Shown here: piece after piece, positions 53,772 to 62,829 of the stretch | How the letters are laid out: each line of letters starts with the position of its first letter | Position numbering within the stretch: position 1 is the first letter of the stretch | Assembly (NCBI RefSeq): GCF_023115465.1 | Contig: NZ_CP096034.1 | Coordinates: forward strand, 1,426,001-1,490,000 | From: Gottfriedia acidiceleris | GTDB lineage: Bacteria; Bacillota; Bacilli; Bacillales; Bacillaceae_G | DNA: 64,000 nucleotides | Direction: 5' to 3' | Translations under genes and position numbers: made by a program | The notes under the pieces: generated by a model | Told to the model about the DNA's origin: nothing | Databases searched by the model: none | Seen by the model: the letters and a program-made list of their open reading frames with translations, nothing else

Positions 53772-54980
53772 CTATTTGATACCGCGTTCCTGGCGAAATC
53801 GATCCGCCGCTGACAGAGCAGCACGGTAGCCGCCAGCGTCGCGTAGGGATTGACCGATAGTTGCGGCGCTGCTCTTGAAGCGTTGTTCGTTAAAGGCCTG
53901 ATTTACTGCATCCCGAAGTTTGCCCGCGGTAAGCTTGGATTTGTTCAATACGACACCTGCCCCCAACTTCTCTACACGCGCAGCGATAATAGGTTGATCG
54001 GCCGCGTGAGGAATGAGCACCAATGGCACATCGTAGTACAGTGCCTCAGACACGCTGTTCATACCGCCGTGACTCACAAAGACGGCCGACCGTTGCAATA
54101 CCTCCAGCTGTGGCACATACGGACGGGCAATGATGTGGGAAGGTGCGTTCCGGAAAAATTCCATATCCGTATTGCGCCCCGCAGAGATCACCACCTGATA
54201 GCTCGCATCTCGGAAGGCATCCAGACATAACTGAAAGAAGGGTTCGCTCTTGGCTAATACAGTTCCCATGGAAATGTACACAACGGGTCTGTCGTCCTCA
54301 TTCAGAGAGCCTAGCGGGAAGTCCGAGTGGCTTTCACGTATGGAAATGGATGGCCCGGTGAATACGTACGAATCGTCGAGGCGCTCATAATCCGGTTGGA
54401 AGTAGGTACTAGTATAGACCAGATTCAGTTGACCGGTCTGAGAGAACACCTCATTGATGGATGGCGCCGGTACGTCGTATGTTTCGGCAAGATTGGCGGA
54501 AAGCCTCTTGATCTCGGGAATGAACTTCCCTCCCTTTAGGAGGTCGCCCACTTGCTTCAGCAGAGTCTCACCTGCCATCTTAGGTTTCTTACCAGTCGAA
54601 GCAAAGGAAGCATGTGAGGCAATGTGTGGCAGCTTCAAGAGTCGGGCTATTAAATTGCCCCATCCGAAAAGGGAGTCGTGGAACACATAGTCGTAAGCCT
54701 CTTGCCGGGCCTGCTCCACTACTGTCGACACGACTTGGTCGGCAGAGTTTAGGAGCAAAACAATAAATTCTAAAAAATGAGAGATGTCCTCTTGGCGTAC
54801 GCCACCTAGGAAGTTGTCGAAAGGCTTGAAGACTGCTCCTGCGGCCTCCGCTTTGCCACGGGCATCCTCAGTGCTGTAGAAGTGTACCTCATCCCCGTTC
54901 TCACACCAGGCTTTGATGATCGGTAGCATGGGATTCACATGTCCATCACCAATTCCACCAATTGCTAATATCTTTGCCAT
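53772..54980 (-). CDS. Macrolide-type UDP-glycosyltransferase (MGT/YjiC family)
   Basis: 402 residues from the ATG at 54980 (AKILAIGGIGDGHVNPMLPI), 7 nt after GGGGG; the ATG two codons earlier is too close. GT-B fold: N-domain with GDGHVNPML acceptor loop, C-domain with VYISMGTVLAKSEPF and the donor-binding motif FVSHGGMNSVSEALYYDVPLVLIPHAADQ. Inactivates macrolides or glycosylates other aglycones. Its G+C is clearly above its neighbours and codon use is different (many CGx, GCC, CTG), so it was probably acquired. No partner genes nearby. Confidence 0.88.
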   Translation of the reverse strand: MAKILAIGGIGDGHVNPMLPIIKAWCENGDEVHFYSTEDARGKAEAAGAVFKPFDNFLGGVRQEDISHFLEFIVLLLNSADQVVSTVVEQARQEAYDYVFHDSLFGWGNLIARLLKLPHIASHASFASTGKKPKMAGETLLKQVGDLLKGGKFIPEIKRLSANLAETYDVPAPSINEVFSQTGQLNLVYTSTYFQPDYERLDDSYVFTGPSISIRESHSDFPLGSLNEDDRPVVYISMGTVLAKSEPFFQLCLDAFRDASYQVVISAGRNTDMEFFRNAPSHIIARPYVPQLEVLQRSAVFVSHGGMNSVSEALYYDVPLVLIPHAADQPIIAARVEKLGAGVVLNKSKLTAGKLRDAVNQAFNEQRFKSSAATIGQSLRDAGGYRAALSAADRFRQERGIK

Positions 54981-55146
54981 ATTCATTCCCCCTTATATGT
55001 AATCTCCAATAGTAATGCATTGAGTGCACATTGTAACATTTAATTGTAGTATGTTTTAGGGCTTATGTCTATATGAACATTTGTACAGGGAATGCTAGAA
55101 AATCTACCTAGTAGCTTCTTCTACAACAATAATCTGGAGGAGAAAT

Positions 55147-55230
55147 TTGACTAAGAAATATAGATATTTAACGATTCATTTTCTAATTAACTCAAAAACT
55201 TCTAGGTTTTATATGCATAAAAAAGTATAG
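55147..55230 (+). CDS. Doubtful 27-residue ORF with a strong ribosome site
   Basis: TTG after GGAGGAG opens MTKKYRYLTIHFLINSKTSR..., ending KKV-stop. It is basic and short; coding status is uncertain. The stop overlaps the start of the MarR promoter. Confidence 0.25.
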   Translation: MTKKYRYLTIHFLINSKTSRFYMHKKV

Positions 55231-55231
55231 T

Positions 55232-55275
55232 TTGACGAACGAATAAAATCAGAATATAATTAGTTTGTCAAACTA
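55232..55275 (+). promoter_or_regulatory. Promoter and operator of the MarR gene
   Basis: Near-perfect sigma-A promoter: TTGACG, 17-bp spacer, TATAAT (55255-55260). Immediately after it is the palindrome TAGTTTGTCAAACTA (55261-55275), a MarR-type operator placed to block initiation. Confidence 0.8.
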
Positions 55276-55308
55276 ACCATATTCTAATATAGAGGAGGTG
55301 AAATTTTA

Positions 55309-55746
55309 GTGGAGAAAATTCTAAGGGAATTTATAACGACATTAGATACTTCATTTAAAATGCTAATAAAAAATACAATTGAAACGGTAGGAGTCGCAAA
55401 TTTAAGTGTAAATCAAATACAGTATATACAAGCAATTGGCAAGTTGGGGAGTCCAACAATTAGTGAAATAGCAAACGAATTAAAAATTACTAAAGCATCT
55501 GCAACAGCAGGGATTAATAAATTAGTTAACTTGGGATATGCACAGAAAAACCAGTCTACAATAGATAAAAGAATGTATCATGTTACTTTGACAGAATCAA
55601 GTCAGACGTTCATGCGTCTGCATAAACAAGCATTAGTAGAATATGTAGATTTCATAAAAAAATCATTGACAATCGAAGAGTCTGTTCAATTTAAATTAAT
55701 TTTAGAAAAATTAATAAAAGAATTCTACCAAAAAAAATCTTTTTAG
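55309..55746 (+). CDS. MarR-family transcriptional repressor
   Basis: 145 residues from GTG after GAGGAGG. Winged helix: LGSPTISEIANELKITKASATAGINKLVNLGYAQKN and a wing with DKRMYHVTLT; dimerisation helices at both ends. The same operator type lies over its own promoter and before the ABC gene downstream, so it likely represses both and responds to a toxic compound or lipid. Confidence 0.88.
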   Translation: MEKILREFITTLDTSFKMLIKNTIETVGVANLSVNQIQYIQAIGKLGSPTISEIANELKITKASATAGINKLVNLGYAQKNQSTIDKRMYHVTLTESSQTFMRLHKQALVEYVDFIKKSLTIEESVQFKLILEKLIKEFYQKKSF

Positions 55747-55780
55747 AAAAAATGGCAAATTTGAAAAATGCCATTTTTTC
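55747..55780 (+). terminator. Terminator between marR-like gene and ABC gene
   Basis: AAAAAATGGCA/TGCCATTTTTT perfect 11-bp stem. Confidence 0.88.
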
Positions 55781-55790
55781 ATCAATTAAT

Positions 55791-55815
55791 AAAGTTAGTT
55801 TGTCTAACTAACTTT
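55791..55815. promoter_or_regulatory. Second MarR-type operator, upstream of the ABC transporter
   Basis: A 25-bp palindrome with 10-bp arms AAAGTTAGTT and AACTAACTTT around TGTCT; the core matches the operator over marR except one base. Confidence 0.8.
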
Positions 55816-55860
55816 ATAGTTGGTGGTTCGATACAAATATAGTCTAAATGGAGGAAAATT

Positions 55861-57807
55861 ATGAGTTATGTGAAGATTACCAAAATCAATAAATATTACC
55901 GTCTTGGAAAGAAAAATAAGACACGAGTTTTGCATGGAATAGATGTTGAGTTTGAAAAAGGAGAATTTGTTTCTATACTAGGAGAATCGGGTAGTGGTAA
56001 ATCTACATTTATGAATATTATCGGTGGTATGGATCGAGATTTTGAAGGAGATGTTATTGTAGATGGATCAAGTCTACATGGAATGAAAGAATTAGAATTG
56101 GATTCTTATCGCAAGTTAAAAATTGGTTTTATTTTTCAAAGCTTTAATTTAATTGGTCATCTGTCAGTCTTAGAAAATGTGATTTTAACTATGCAAATGA
56201 CGGATATGAATTCAGCAGAAAGAGAACAAAAAGCAAAAAATATTTTAACTGAACTTGGACTAGGCGAACACCTCAATAAAAAACCTAATCAGCTATCAGG
56301 AGGACAGAAACAAAGAGTTGCCATCGCTCGTGCTCTTTCTAATGATCCTGACATAATTTTAGCAGATGAGCCAACTGGCGCGTTGGATAAGAAAAACAGT
56401 GAACAAATCATGCAGTTATTAGATAATATTGCAGCCAAAGGGAAACTTGTAATTACAGTTACCCATTCTCAAAAGGTAGCTAATTATGGGACAAGAATTA
56501 TTACAATGGATGACGGAAAGATCATAAAAGATGAATTGTTAAGAGAGCCTTATAATCAAATGAATTCCAATCAGAAGGTGAAAAATAAAAACCTTCGTTT
56601 AGGAGCAGCATTAAAAATGGCATTTAACAATATTAGATTAAATCTCAAAAGAAACATGCTCGTATCATTCGGTGGAGCAATTGGAATTTTAAGTGTCGTC
56701 CTTATGTTGGGTTTGGGGAATGGAGTTACCAATTATATAAACAAGGAAATTAATGCAAACGTAAAACCTAACGTCCTTCAGGTGACGAAAATCCCAGAGG
56801 GACAAAAAAGCTCAACAGGACCGTTGCCAAACCCTGTGCAGGAAACAGTATTACTAAAAAAGAAAGATATTGAACAAGTAGAAAATATTTTTCACATTAA
56901 AAAGGTTGAAAAAGTGTTTACATTAACCATGGGAAGTTCAGTCCAGTATAATGATAATTTAGTTAATATAGTTCAGTATCAAACGATGAATGATAGTGTA
57001 ACCAAAGATGATTTAGTCGAGGGTAATCTTCCAAAAAATAATGAATTACTAATATCAGAAACAGTGGCAAAAAAACTAACAGATGTAACGGATAAGTTAG
57101 TAGGCAAAAAAGTCGAATTGTATATAAACACGAAAGATAGTAAACAACGTCCAATGATATTAACAAAAGAACTAAAAGTATCAGGGATAATTAAAGGTAG
57201 CATGAACCAGGATTTAGCATACACATCTTATCAAACATTAGAGAAAATGTATTCGAGTAAAAAAACCAACTTGATGGCAACTCAACTAGATGTCACTGTG
57301 GATCAGAAAAAGAATCTGGATAGAGTAAAAACAGATCTTAAGGAAATAGGTTTTACTGGGACAGGTATTGGAAATATATTGAATCAAGTTACGAATTATC
57401 TAAAAATCGCAACAAATGTATTAGCTGGAGTAGCAGGTATTTCTCTACTTGTCTCCGCAATTATGATCATTGTCGTATTATATATCAGCGTTGTGGAACG
57501 TACAAAGGAAATTGGAATACTTCGAGCTGTCGGAGCAAGAAGAAAAGATATTAAACGAATATTCTTCGCTGAAGCAGGCTTACTTGGTTTAACGAGTGGA
57601 ATTATTGGGGTAATAGCAGCCAATGTTATTAGTAGTTTAGGAAACAATGTGATGAAAAAAGTTTTTGATGCACAATTAATACAAATTAGTGTGGAGAACA
57701 TACTAACGGGAATCTTAATTAGTATAATTATTAGTATCTTAGCTGCCTTACTTCCGTCTGCAAAAGCAGCTAAACTTGATCCTATGGAATCACTTCGATA
57801 TGAATAA
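55861..57807 (+). CDS. MacB-like ABC transporter, fused ATPase and FtsX-type permease
   Basis: 648 residues. N-terminal ATPase: Walker [28 protein letters not shown], signature LSGGQKQR, Walker [13 protein letters not shown], switch His THSQKV. After residue ~240 comes a MacB-type membrane part: helix 1 ([23 protein letters not shown]), a ~300-residue outside domain, and three final helices with [28 protein letters not shown]. Such fused exporters move peptides, lipids or drugs. GGAGG upstream; controlled by the MarR repressor via the site at 55791. Confidence 0.9.
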   Translation: MSYVKITKINKYYRLGKKNKTRVLHGIDVEFEKGEFVSILGESGSGKSTFMNIIGGMDRDFEGDVIVDGSSLHGMKELELDSYRKLKIGFIFQSFNLIGHLSVLENVILTMQMTDMNSAEREQKAKNILTELGLGEHLNKKPNQLSGGQKQRVAIARALSNDPDIILADEPTGALDKKNSEQIMQLLDNIAAKGKLVITVTHSQKVANYGTRIITMDDGKIIKDELLREPYNQMNSNQKVKNKNLRLGAALKMAFNNIRLNLKRNMLVSFGGAIGILSVVLMLGLGNGVTNYINKEINANVKPNVLQVTKIPEGQKSSTGPLPNPVQETVLLKKKDIEQVENIFHIKKVEKVFTLTMGSSVQYNDNLVNIVQYQTMNDSVTKDDLVEGNLPKNNELLISETVAKKLTDVTDKLVGKKVELYINTKDSKQRPMILTKELKVSGIIKGSMNQDLAYTSYQTLEKMYSSKKTNLMATQLDVTVDQKKNLDRVKTDLKEIGFTGTGIGNILNQVTNYLKIATNVLAGVAGISLLVSAIMIIVVLYISVVERTKEIGILRAVGARRKDIKRIFFAEAGLLGLTSGIIGVIAANVISSLGNNVMKKVFDAQLIQISVENILTGILISIIISILAALLPSAKAAKLDPMESLRYE

Positions 57808-57871
57808 CTAAAAATATAACAAGTAGACATCAATGGGGTATAAAATCCTCTATTTCATTGGAAAATAGATA

Positions 57872-57911
57872 GAAGCCAATCTTTTACATATTAAAGGATT
57901 GGCTTTTTCTT
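57872..57911 (+). terminator. Terminator of the ABC gene
   Basis: AGCCAATC(T)TTTA/TAAAGGATTGGCT stem then TTTTTC. Confidence 0.85.
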
Positions 57912-57971
57912 AGTCCGATGCAATTTCTTTTATTTCCTCTTTATAAAAATCCTCCAGAATAAAATTTGCAT

Positions 57972-58244
57972 TCAATTATTTCTTTTTCTAAAAAATCTCC
58001 AATTAATAAATACCAAAGTAGATAATAACACGATTGCCGAGAACCAAAAATAAAAGCCAAGCTTATGTTTCGTAACAATGGATGTATTTCCTGCCTCATC
58101 AAGCATCAGTTCCATTGGAAAAAATGATTTAATAGCTAGAAACAACATAAATAAGTGACTAATACTAGTTTTTTTTCCTCTTAATGTTTGAACCGATATG
58201 TAAATAAAAAACAGGTTTGCATACCAACTAACATTAGACACCAT
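57972..58244 (-). CDS. Small multispanning membrane protein, possibly frameshifted at its 5' end
   Basis: 90 residues (ATG GTG start: MVSNVSWYANLFFIYISVQTL) with three helices (NLFFIYISVQ; HLFMLFLAIKSFF; FWFSAIVLLSTLVFINW). No ribosome site stands before this ATG. Upstream codons continue to read as protein (EGSIVFFIGWLGVFAG) until a seven-T run (58303-58309), where removing one T would join an ATG frame (MSFFLTFEGS). The real gene may therefore start near 58313 and be interrupted by a homopolymer indel. Family not recognised. Confidence 0.55.
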   Translation of the reverse strand: MVSNVSWYANLFFIYISVQTLRGKKTSISHLFMLFLAIKSFFPMELMLDEAGNTSIVTKHKLGFYFWFSAIVLLSTLVFINWRFFRKRNN

Positions 58245-58608
58245 CCCAGCAAATACACCTAACCATCCTATAAAAAATACAATACTACCCTCGAATGTTA
58301 AGAAAAAAACTCATTGTAGGAATTGTTTATCTATTGTAATTTATGTAATTTCCTTCATCAGATTTTGTCATAGACTTTAATGACAAAAAGGAAGGGCTAA
58401 ATACCTAGTAATATGGGCAATTTTCTTTGAAAAGGGTTTGAGGAACAGCTCTTATTTTGCTGTTTGCTTAGTAATTTTAGTTAAATACCTGTAATAAACG
58501 TACGATGAAAGGAAATGATTTATCATCTCCCTGTTACTTTTTTTGAGAAAAATCTATGTTACGATTAGTGAAAATTAGCAAATAAAGGAATATGGAGGGT
58601 AAAAAGAA
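58245..58608. promoter_or_regulatory. Upstream region of the LysM-3D gene with an inverted repeat and a direct repeat
   Basis: TTTTGTCAT/ATGACAAAA arms (58363-58371, 58380-58388) form a 9-bp inverted repeat, and TAAATACCT(A)GTAATA recurs at about 58399 and 58482. They may be operator or leader elements; no riboswitch consensus was recognised. Confidence 0.4.
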
Positions 58609-59595
58609 ATGATTAACAAAGTTAAAGTTACAACCATTTTAGCAGCTGCTGCACTCTCAGTATCTGTAAGTGCTAATGTACAAGCTGCTACTGTTAATGT
58701 AAAAAAAGGTGATACGTTGTGGGATCTATCACGTGCAAATAATGCCACCGTTGAAAATACTAAAATGTTAAACGGGATTACTTCAGACTTAATTCATCCC
58801 GGTGATAAACTGATCATTGCACCAGAAAAACATTATGAAGTTAAAAAAGGTGATACGTTATGGGATATTGCACAAAATCATGATATAACAGTATCGCAAA
58901 TTCAAGAATGGAACAATATACATACGGATCTAATTCAACCTGGATTAAACCTAGTAATTTTTGAAGGCGTAAAAAATATAGCTCAATCAAAAATGACAAC
59001 TACAAATCTTGCAACAAATTCTAAAACTACTTCAACAGTGAAGTCAGTACAAGAATCTTCAAAGACTGCGTCGGCATCAAAAGAAGATGTTCCTAAAACA
59101 AAGGAAATTGTACCAGCAACAAAGGAAAGTGCATTAACAACAAAGGAAAGTGTACCAGCAGCAAAAGAGAGTGTACCAGCAGCAAAAGATAGTGTATCAA
59201 CAACAAAAGAAAGTACACCAACAACAAAGGAAAGTGTACCAGCAATAAAAGAAGATGAATCAACAACAAAAGAAAATGTATCTAAAACAAATGATTCAGC
59301 TGGTTTAAAAGTAATAACTGTGGAAGCATCAGCTTATACAGCTTCTTGTAATGGTTGTACTGGTATTACGGCTACTGGAATCAACTTAAAAGAGAATCCA
59401 AATACAAAAGTCATTTCCGTTGATCCAAGTGTAATCCCACTTGGAAGCAAGGTGAATGTAGAAGGTTATGGTGTAGCAATAGCTGGAGATACTGGCGGTG
59501 CCATTAAGGGAAAACGAATTGATGTATTTATTCCAAATAAACAAGATGCGATTAATTTTGGAAGAAAACAAGTGAAAGTAACGATATTAGACTAA
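58609..59595 (+). CDS. LysM-LysM-3D domain cell-wall protein (YocH-like)
   Basis: 328 residues. Signal 1-27 (cleavage near VQA-A). Two LysM modules (VNVKKGDTLWDLSRANNATVENTKMLNG; YEVKKGDTLWDIAQNHDITVSQIQEWNN) bind peptidoglycan. Residues ~125-230 are a degenerate TTKESVP/AAKESVP linker. The 3D domain (EASAYTAS ... TGITATGINL ... VISVDPSVIPLGSKV ... AIAGDTGGAIKGKRIDVFI) carries the three Asp residues that name the family. Likely lytic transglycosylase-like muralytic or wall-turnover enzyme. GGAGGG before the ATG. Confidence 0.9.
   Translation: MINKVKVTTILAAAALSVSVSANVQAATVNVKKGDTLWDLSRANNATVENTKMLNGITSDLIHPGDKLIIAPEKHYEVKKGDTLWDIAQNHDITVSQIQEWNNIHTDLIQPGLNLVIFEGVKNIAQSKMTTTNLATNSKTTSTVKSVQESSKTASASKEDVPKTKEIVPATKESALTTKESVPAAKESVPAAKDSVSTTKESTPTTKESVPAIKEDESTTKENVSKTNDSAGLKVITVEASAYTASCNGCTGITATGINLKENPNTKVISVDPSVIPLGSKVNVEGYGVAIAGDTGGAIKGKRIDVFIPNKQDAINFGRKQVKVTILD
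59095..59290 (+). repeat. Short tandem repeats in the wall-protein linker
   Basis: Units close to 33 bp built on ACAAAGGAAAGTGTACCAGCA repeat with AACA/GCA swaps (shown as partial motif). Such arrays change in number by slippage. Confidence 0.65.
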
Positions 59596-59600
59596 TCATA

Positions 59601-59640
59601 AAAAAACACTGAAACGTTAATGGGTTTCAGTGTTTTTGAT
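59601..59640. terminator. Bidirectional terminator
   Basis: AAAAACACTGAAAC/GTTTCAGTGTTTTT, 14-bp perfect stem between convergent wall genes. Confidence 0.9.
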
Positions 59641-59652
59641 TATGCAATTTTT

Positions 59653-61086
59653 TTAGTAGATGACTACTGGTTCATATGTGCTGAGATTATCATATACGGT
59701 TTTCATTAGACTAGGTGGAGTATTAACACAGCCACCCGATCCTGCAGTCAGATAGGCATTGCTTGACCAGTTGCTTCGCCAGCTAGCATCGTGGAAACCT
59801 TGTCCGCTGTTTGTAAATGGTGCCCAATAATCTACTTTAACTTCATAAGAACCAAGACCTACATGTGAGCCCCTGAGGATCGACGGTGTTCGTTTATAAA
59901 GGATATACCAAACTCCTTTTGAAGTATCTTCACCAGTGATATGTTTACCAGTAACGACATTCGTTGTGATAACCAATTTGCCATTTTTATAAAGCCAAAT
60001 TCGCTGTTCGGCAATCGACACTTCAGCATATGTATCGCCAATCCCATTGTTCGTAGTCGTATTATATCCATAACCTTCATTATTCCACCCATTTCCGATA
60101 ATATGAGTAGGAGTGATCGATTTTTCTCCTGTTTCAAAAGCCTGCTGAACTAGTGCTGATTCTTTATCAACATCTAATGCCCACCCATAGCCTTCTCCTT
60201 TAACTGAAATGACTGAACCTGAATGTGTCTTAAATGTAAAATTTTTATTTAATGTAGATTGAGAATTATTTATTTCAGCAATTTTGTTTTTAAGATTACT
60301 AGAGTCGATCGTAACGTTCATATCTTTTGACACAGAAGCATTTTGAATGTATTCACTCGCATTTAAAGAATAAACTTTATCCTGAACTTTATACTGAACT
60401 GTACGCCCTAGTAGTTCTTGAAGTTTTTTCTTTTCATTTTTCACAATTTGATTGTCTTCTTTGATTGGTTGTTTGTATACAGGTTTTAGACGGATTATAC
60501 TAGTATACTCATGTCCATTATAATCTTTTAATAGACGATCAACATCATATTGCTCACCGCTAATGCTTTTCGAGACAATAATTTTACCTTGTATCAATTG
60601 AACAGTTGCATCTTTTGGAGCTTTTAAGCTCTTATTAAGAGTGTGAAGCTTATCTTCAATCTGTTTTTTCATTGTGTCAATTTGATCTTCATCTCGTTTA
60701 CTCGGTAGTAAAGAATAATTTTTTTCTTTTGAAGAAGGAAAAAACGTGCGCTGGTTTTTAACTATTTTTTTAATTGCCGGCAGATCATTTTCAGTAAAGT
60801 TCATTTTTGTATTTTTTCCATCCAAGATTTTCTGGTCACCAACATAAACGATGTTTTTAAGTTCGCTAGTTTTTAATTTTATTAGTGCCTGCTTTGCATT
60901 CAGTCCACCTAAATTTATCCCGTTTACCTTGATTCGAGCATTAAAGTGGTTAGCCCGATAGCTGAAAACAAAGATGAGTGTAATAATAATAATGATACCA
61001 ATCAAAATGAAATGCCAAGGCAAAGACCGTTTAAATGATCTTTTTCGATGAATATTATTTCCTTTAACATTTAAAGTGCTTTCCAA
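59653..61086 (-). CDS. L,D-transpeptidase with VanW/peptidoglycan-binding-4-like region
   Basis: 477 residues from the TTG at 61086, 7 nt after GGGAGG; the longer frame upstream lacks a site. Basic N-terminus, one helix (WHFILIGIIIIITLIFVFSY), two PG_binding_4-type repeats (~residues 60-330) and the YkuD catalytic domain: HDASWR and SGGCVN with the nucleophile Cys, preceded by IAEQRIWLYKNGKLV. Cross-links peptidoglycan 3-3 or anchors proteins. Bitopic, catalytic part outside. Converges with the LysM-3D gene. Confidence 0.9.
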   Translation of the reverse strand: MESTLNVKGNNIHRKRSFKRSLPWHFILIGIIIIITLIFVFSYRANHFNARIKVNGINLGGLNAKQALIKLKTSELKNIVYVGDQKILDGKNTKMNFTENDLPAIKKIVKNQRTFFPSSKEKNYSLLPSKRDEDQIDTMKKQIEDKLHTLNKSLKAPKDATVQLIQGKIIVSKSISGEQYDVDRLLKDYNGHEYTSIIRLKPVYKQPIKEDNQIVKNEKKKLQELLGRTVQYKVQDKVYSLNASEYIQNASVSKDMNVTIDSSNLKNKIAEINNSQSTLNKNFTFKTHSGSVISVKGEGYGWALDVDKESALVQQAFETGEKSITPTHIIGNGWNNEGYGYNTTTNNGIGDTYAEVSIAEQRIWLYKNGKLVITTNVVTGKHITGEDTSKGVWYILYKRTPSILRGSHVGLGSYEVKVDYWAPFTNSGQGFHDASWRSNWSSNAYLTAGSGGCVNTPPSLMKTVYDNLSTYEPVVIY

Positions 61087-61574
61087 AACAATTCCTCCCA
61101 TAACCAAGTAGTCCATCTATCCATATTTACTGAAATTAAGATTAGAATATTACAAATATATTACATTATTTACTTATATGTGACTATTCTACAATTTTCT
61201 TTAGTCGAACTTTGTCACAATTTGTTTAGATAAAGAAATTTTTTCCTTTTTTTTATTTTGAAAGGTCAAAGAGAAAGTATAGGACTAAAAAGTATAAATT
61301 AATTATATAATGGTTCACTGTAATTCTAATAATATTTTTCTATCTACTATTAAGGTATCAGATTATTAAATTTACGAATCTATTAGTGTATTGAGTTTAT
61401 ATGCTCCTTTTTTTATTATTCACTATATTATATTTGTATATCAAGTTTAGTAGCATAACTATTACAAATAGCCTGCAAGAAGCATTTTTGCACAGATAGA
61501 GTTGAAAAGAATAGTTTACTAATGTATCATTATTAATAATCAGAATATTCCGTAAAGAAAAGAGGGGCATGTAA
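61087..61574. other. Gene-free divergent region
   Basis: It is AT-rich with no credible ORF, hairpin or operator. It presumably contains promoters for the L,D-transpeptidase (minus) and nitronate monooxygenase (plus); none could be fixed by eye. Confidence 0.4.
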
Positions 61575-62573
61575 ATGAGTAAACAGTTTCCTGAAAAATG
61601 GTGGAGTCAATTGAGGGTGCCAGCTATTTCTGCACCGATGTTTTTAGTTTCTGGTCCTGAGCTAGTAGAGGCAGCATGTTTAAATGGTGTAATTGGATCA
61701 TTTCCAGCACCAAATGCTCGTCCAATTGAGGTACTTGATCAATGGATGGGTCAATTAAATGATCATCTTGCTTTGGCGCGCGCAAATGAGCCAGAGCGTA
61801 AAATTGCACCGTGGGCAATGAATATGGTCGTTCATAGTTCTTATAGTAGATTACAAGAAGAGCTTGAGCTGTTGAAAAAACATAAGCCGGAGCTTGTCAT
61901 TACTTCATTAGGTTCTCCAAAAGTAGTAGTTGAAATTGTACATAGTTATGGTGGTTTAGTATTTTCTGATGTTAGTGATATTAAGTTTGCTAAAAAAGCA
62001 GCAGAGGCTGGTGTAGATGGACTAATTTTAGTAGCATCAGGTGCTGGTGGACATGCTGGTAATTTAAATGGATTTGCGTTCGTTGATAGTGTTCGTACGT
62101 TCTGGGACGGCATTATTGTGTTAGCAGGTGGAATTTCAACTGGTAAAAGTATATTGGCTGCACAAGCTGCAGGTGCTGATTTAGCTTATATGGGAACACG
62201 CTTCATTGTTGCGAAGGAAAGCTTAGCAAATGATGAATACCGCCAAATGTTAGTTGATGCGACGCAAGATGATATCGTCCTGACTGATGCATTCTCTGGT
62301 GTGAAAGCGAATATGTTAATTCCGAGTATAGTTAAGGCTGGTCTTGATCCTGAAACTTTGAAAAAGAAAGATAAAGTCGATTTCGATGGAATGAAAAGTG
62401 AATCGAATGCGAAGGCTTGGAAAGAAATTTGGTCTGCTGGTCACGGTGTTGGGGCAATTACAAAAATCAGTTCAATTGCTGACATTATAGATGAGCTGGA
62501 AGGAGAGTATAGTGAGGCAGTTAATAAATTAAATAGAAATGCTGAGAAATTAAAATCAACAGTAAGTAAATAA
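61575..62573 (+). CDS. Nitronate monooxygenase (2-nitropropane dioxygenase family)
   Basis: 332 residues, FMN TIM barrel. Substrate side VPAISAPMFLVSGPELVEA; FMN-binding GLILVASGAGGHAGNLNGFAF with the catalytic His; phosphate loop LAGGISTG and YMGTRFIVAKES. Oxidises alkyl nitronates, protecting from propionate-3-nitronate. Long C-terminal helix ELEGEYSEAVNKLNRNAEKLKS. ATG after AGAGGGG. Monocistronic, before the formate dehydrogenase. Confidence 0.9.
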   Translation: MSKQFPEKWWSQLRVPAISAPMFLVSGPELVEAACLNGVIGSFPAPNARPIEVLDQWMGQLNDHLALARANEPERKIAPWAMNMVVHSSYSRLQEELELLKKHKPELVITSLGSPKVVVEIVHSYGGLVFSDVSDIKFAKKAAEAGVDGLILVASGAGGHAGNLNGFAFVDSVRTFWDGIIVLAGGISTGKSILAAQAAGADLAYMGTRFIVAKESLANDEYRQMLVDATQDDIVLTDAFSGVKANMLIPSIVKAGLDPETLKKKDKVDFDGMKSESNAKAWKEIWSAGHGVGAITKISSIADIIDELEGEYSEAVNKLNRNAEKLKSTVSK

Positions 62574-62745
62574 ATCATATTGTAAGCGTTTTACTTTCGT
62601 GCAGTGAATCTATTGTTTAATTAGCATTTTAAGATTATAATTAACTTATTGAGATGGAATCATAGTATGGGAGATGTTATGACTCTATCAATTTAGTAAA
62701 CAAAAAAATGGATTGGTATGTTAGTACGATTTGCTAATAAACTAT

Positions 62746-62806
62746 TCCACCATGAAAACATTAATCCTATTTATCGGGAATGTGTATTTCATGGTGGATT
62801 TTTTTA
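62746..62806 (+). terminator. Terminator before the formate dehydrogenase gene
   Basis: TCCACCATGAAA/TTTCATGGTGGA outer stem with inner arms and a following T7 run, 30 bp before the next gene's ribosome site. It could end upstream transcription or act as attenuator. Confidence 0.75.
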
Positions 62807-62829
62807 TGTGAAAAAAGGGGAGGAAAACC

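Noticed and set aside
53580-53813. 77-residue plus-strand ORF with tyrosine-rich text
   Set aside because: It runs through the 15-bp inverted repeat and into the antisense of the glycosyltransferase; start lacks a site.
53850-54690. Several ORFs opposite the glycosyltransferase
   Set aside because: The higher G+C of this gene lowers stop frequency in all frames; no ribosome sites or domains.
58321-58360. TGTAAT-TGTAAT pair considered as a WalR box before the LysM-3D gene
   Set aside because: The two hexamers are 9 bp apart start to start, whereas the WalR consensus needs 11.
58390-58608. Cyclic di-AMP or preQ1 riboswitch before the LysM-3D gene
   Set aside because: The conserved core strings of these classes are absent; only an inverted repeat and a direct repeat are visible.
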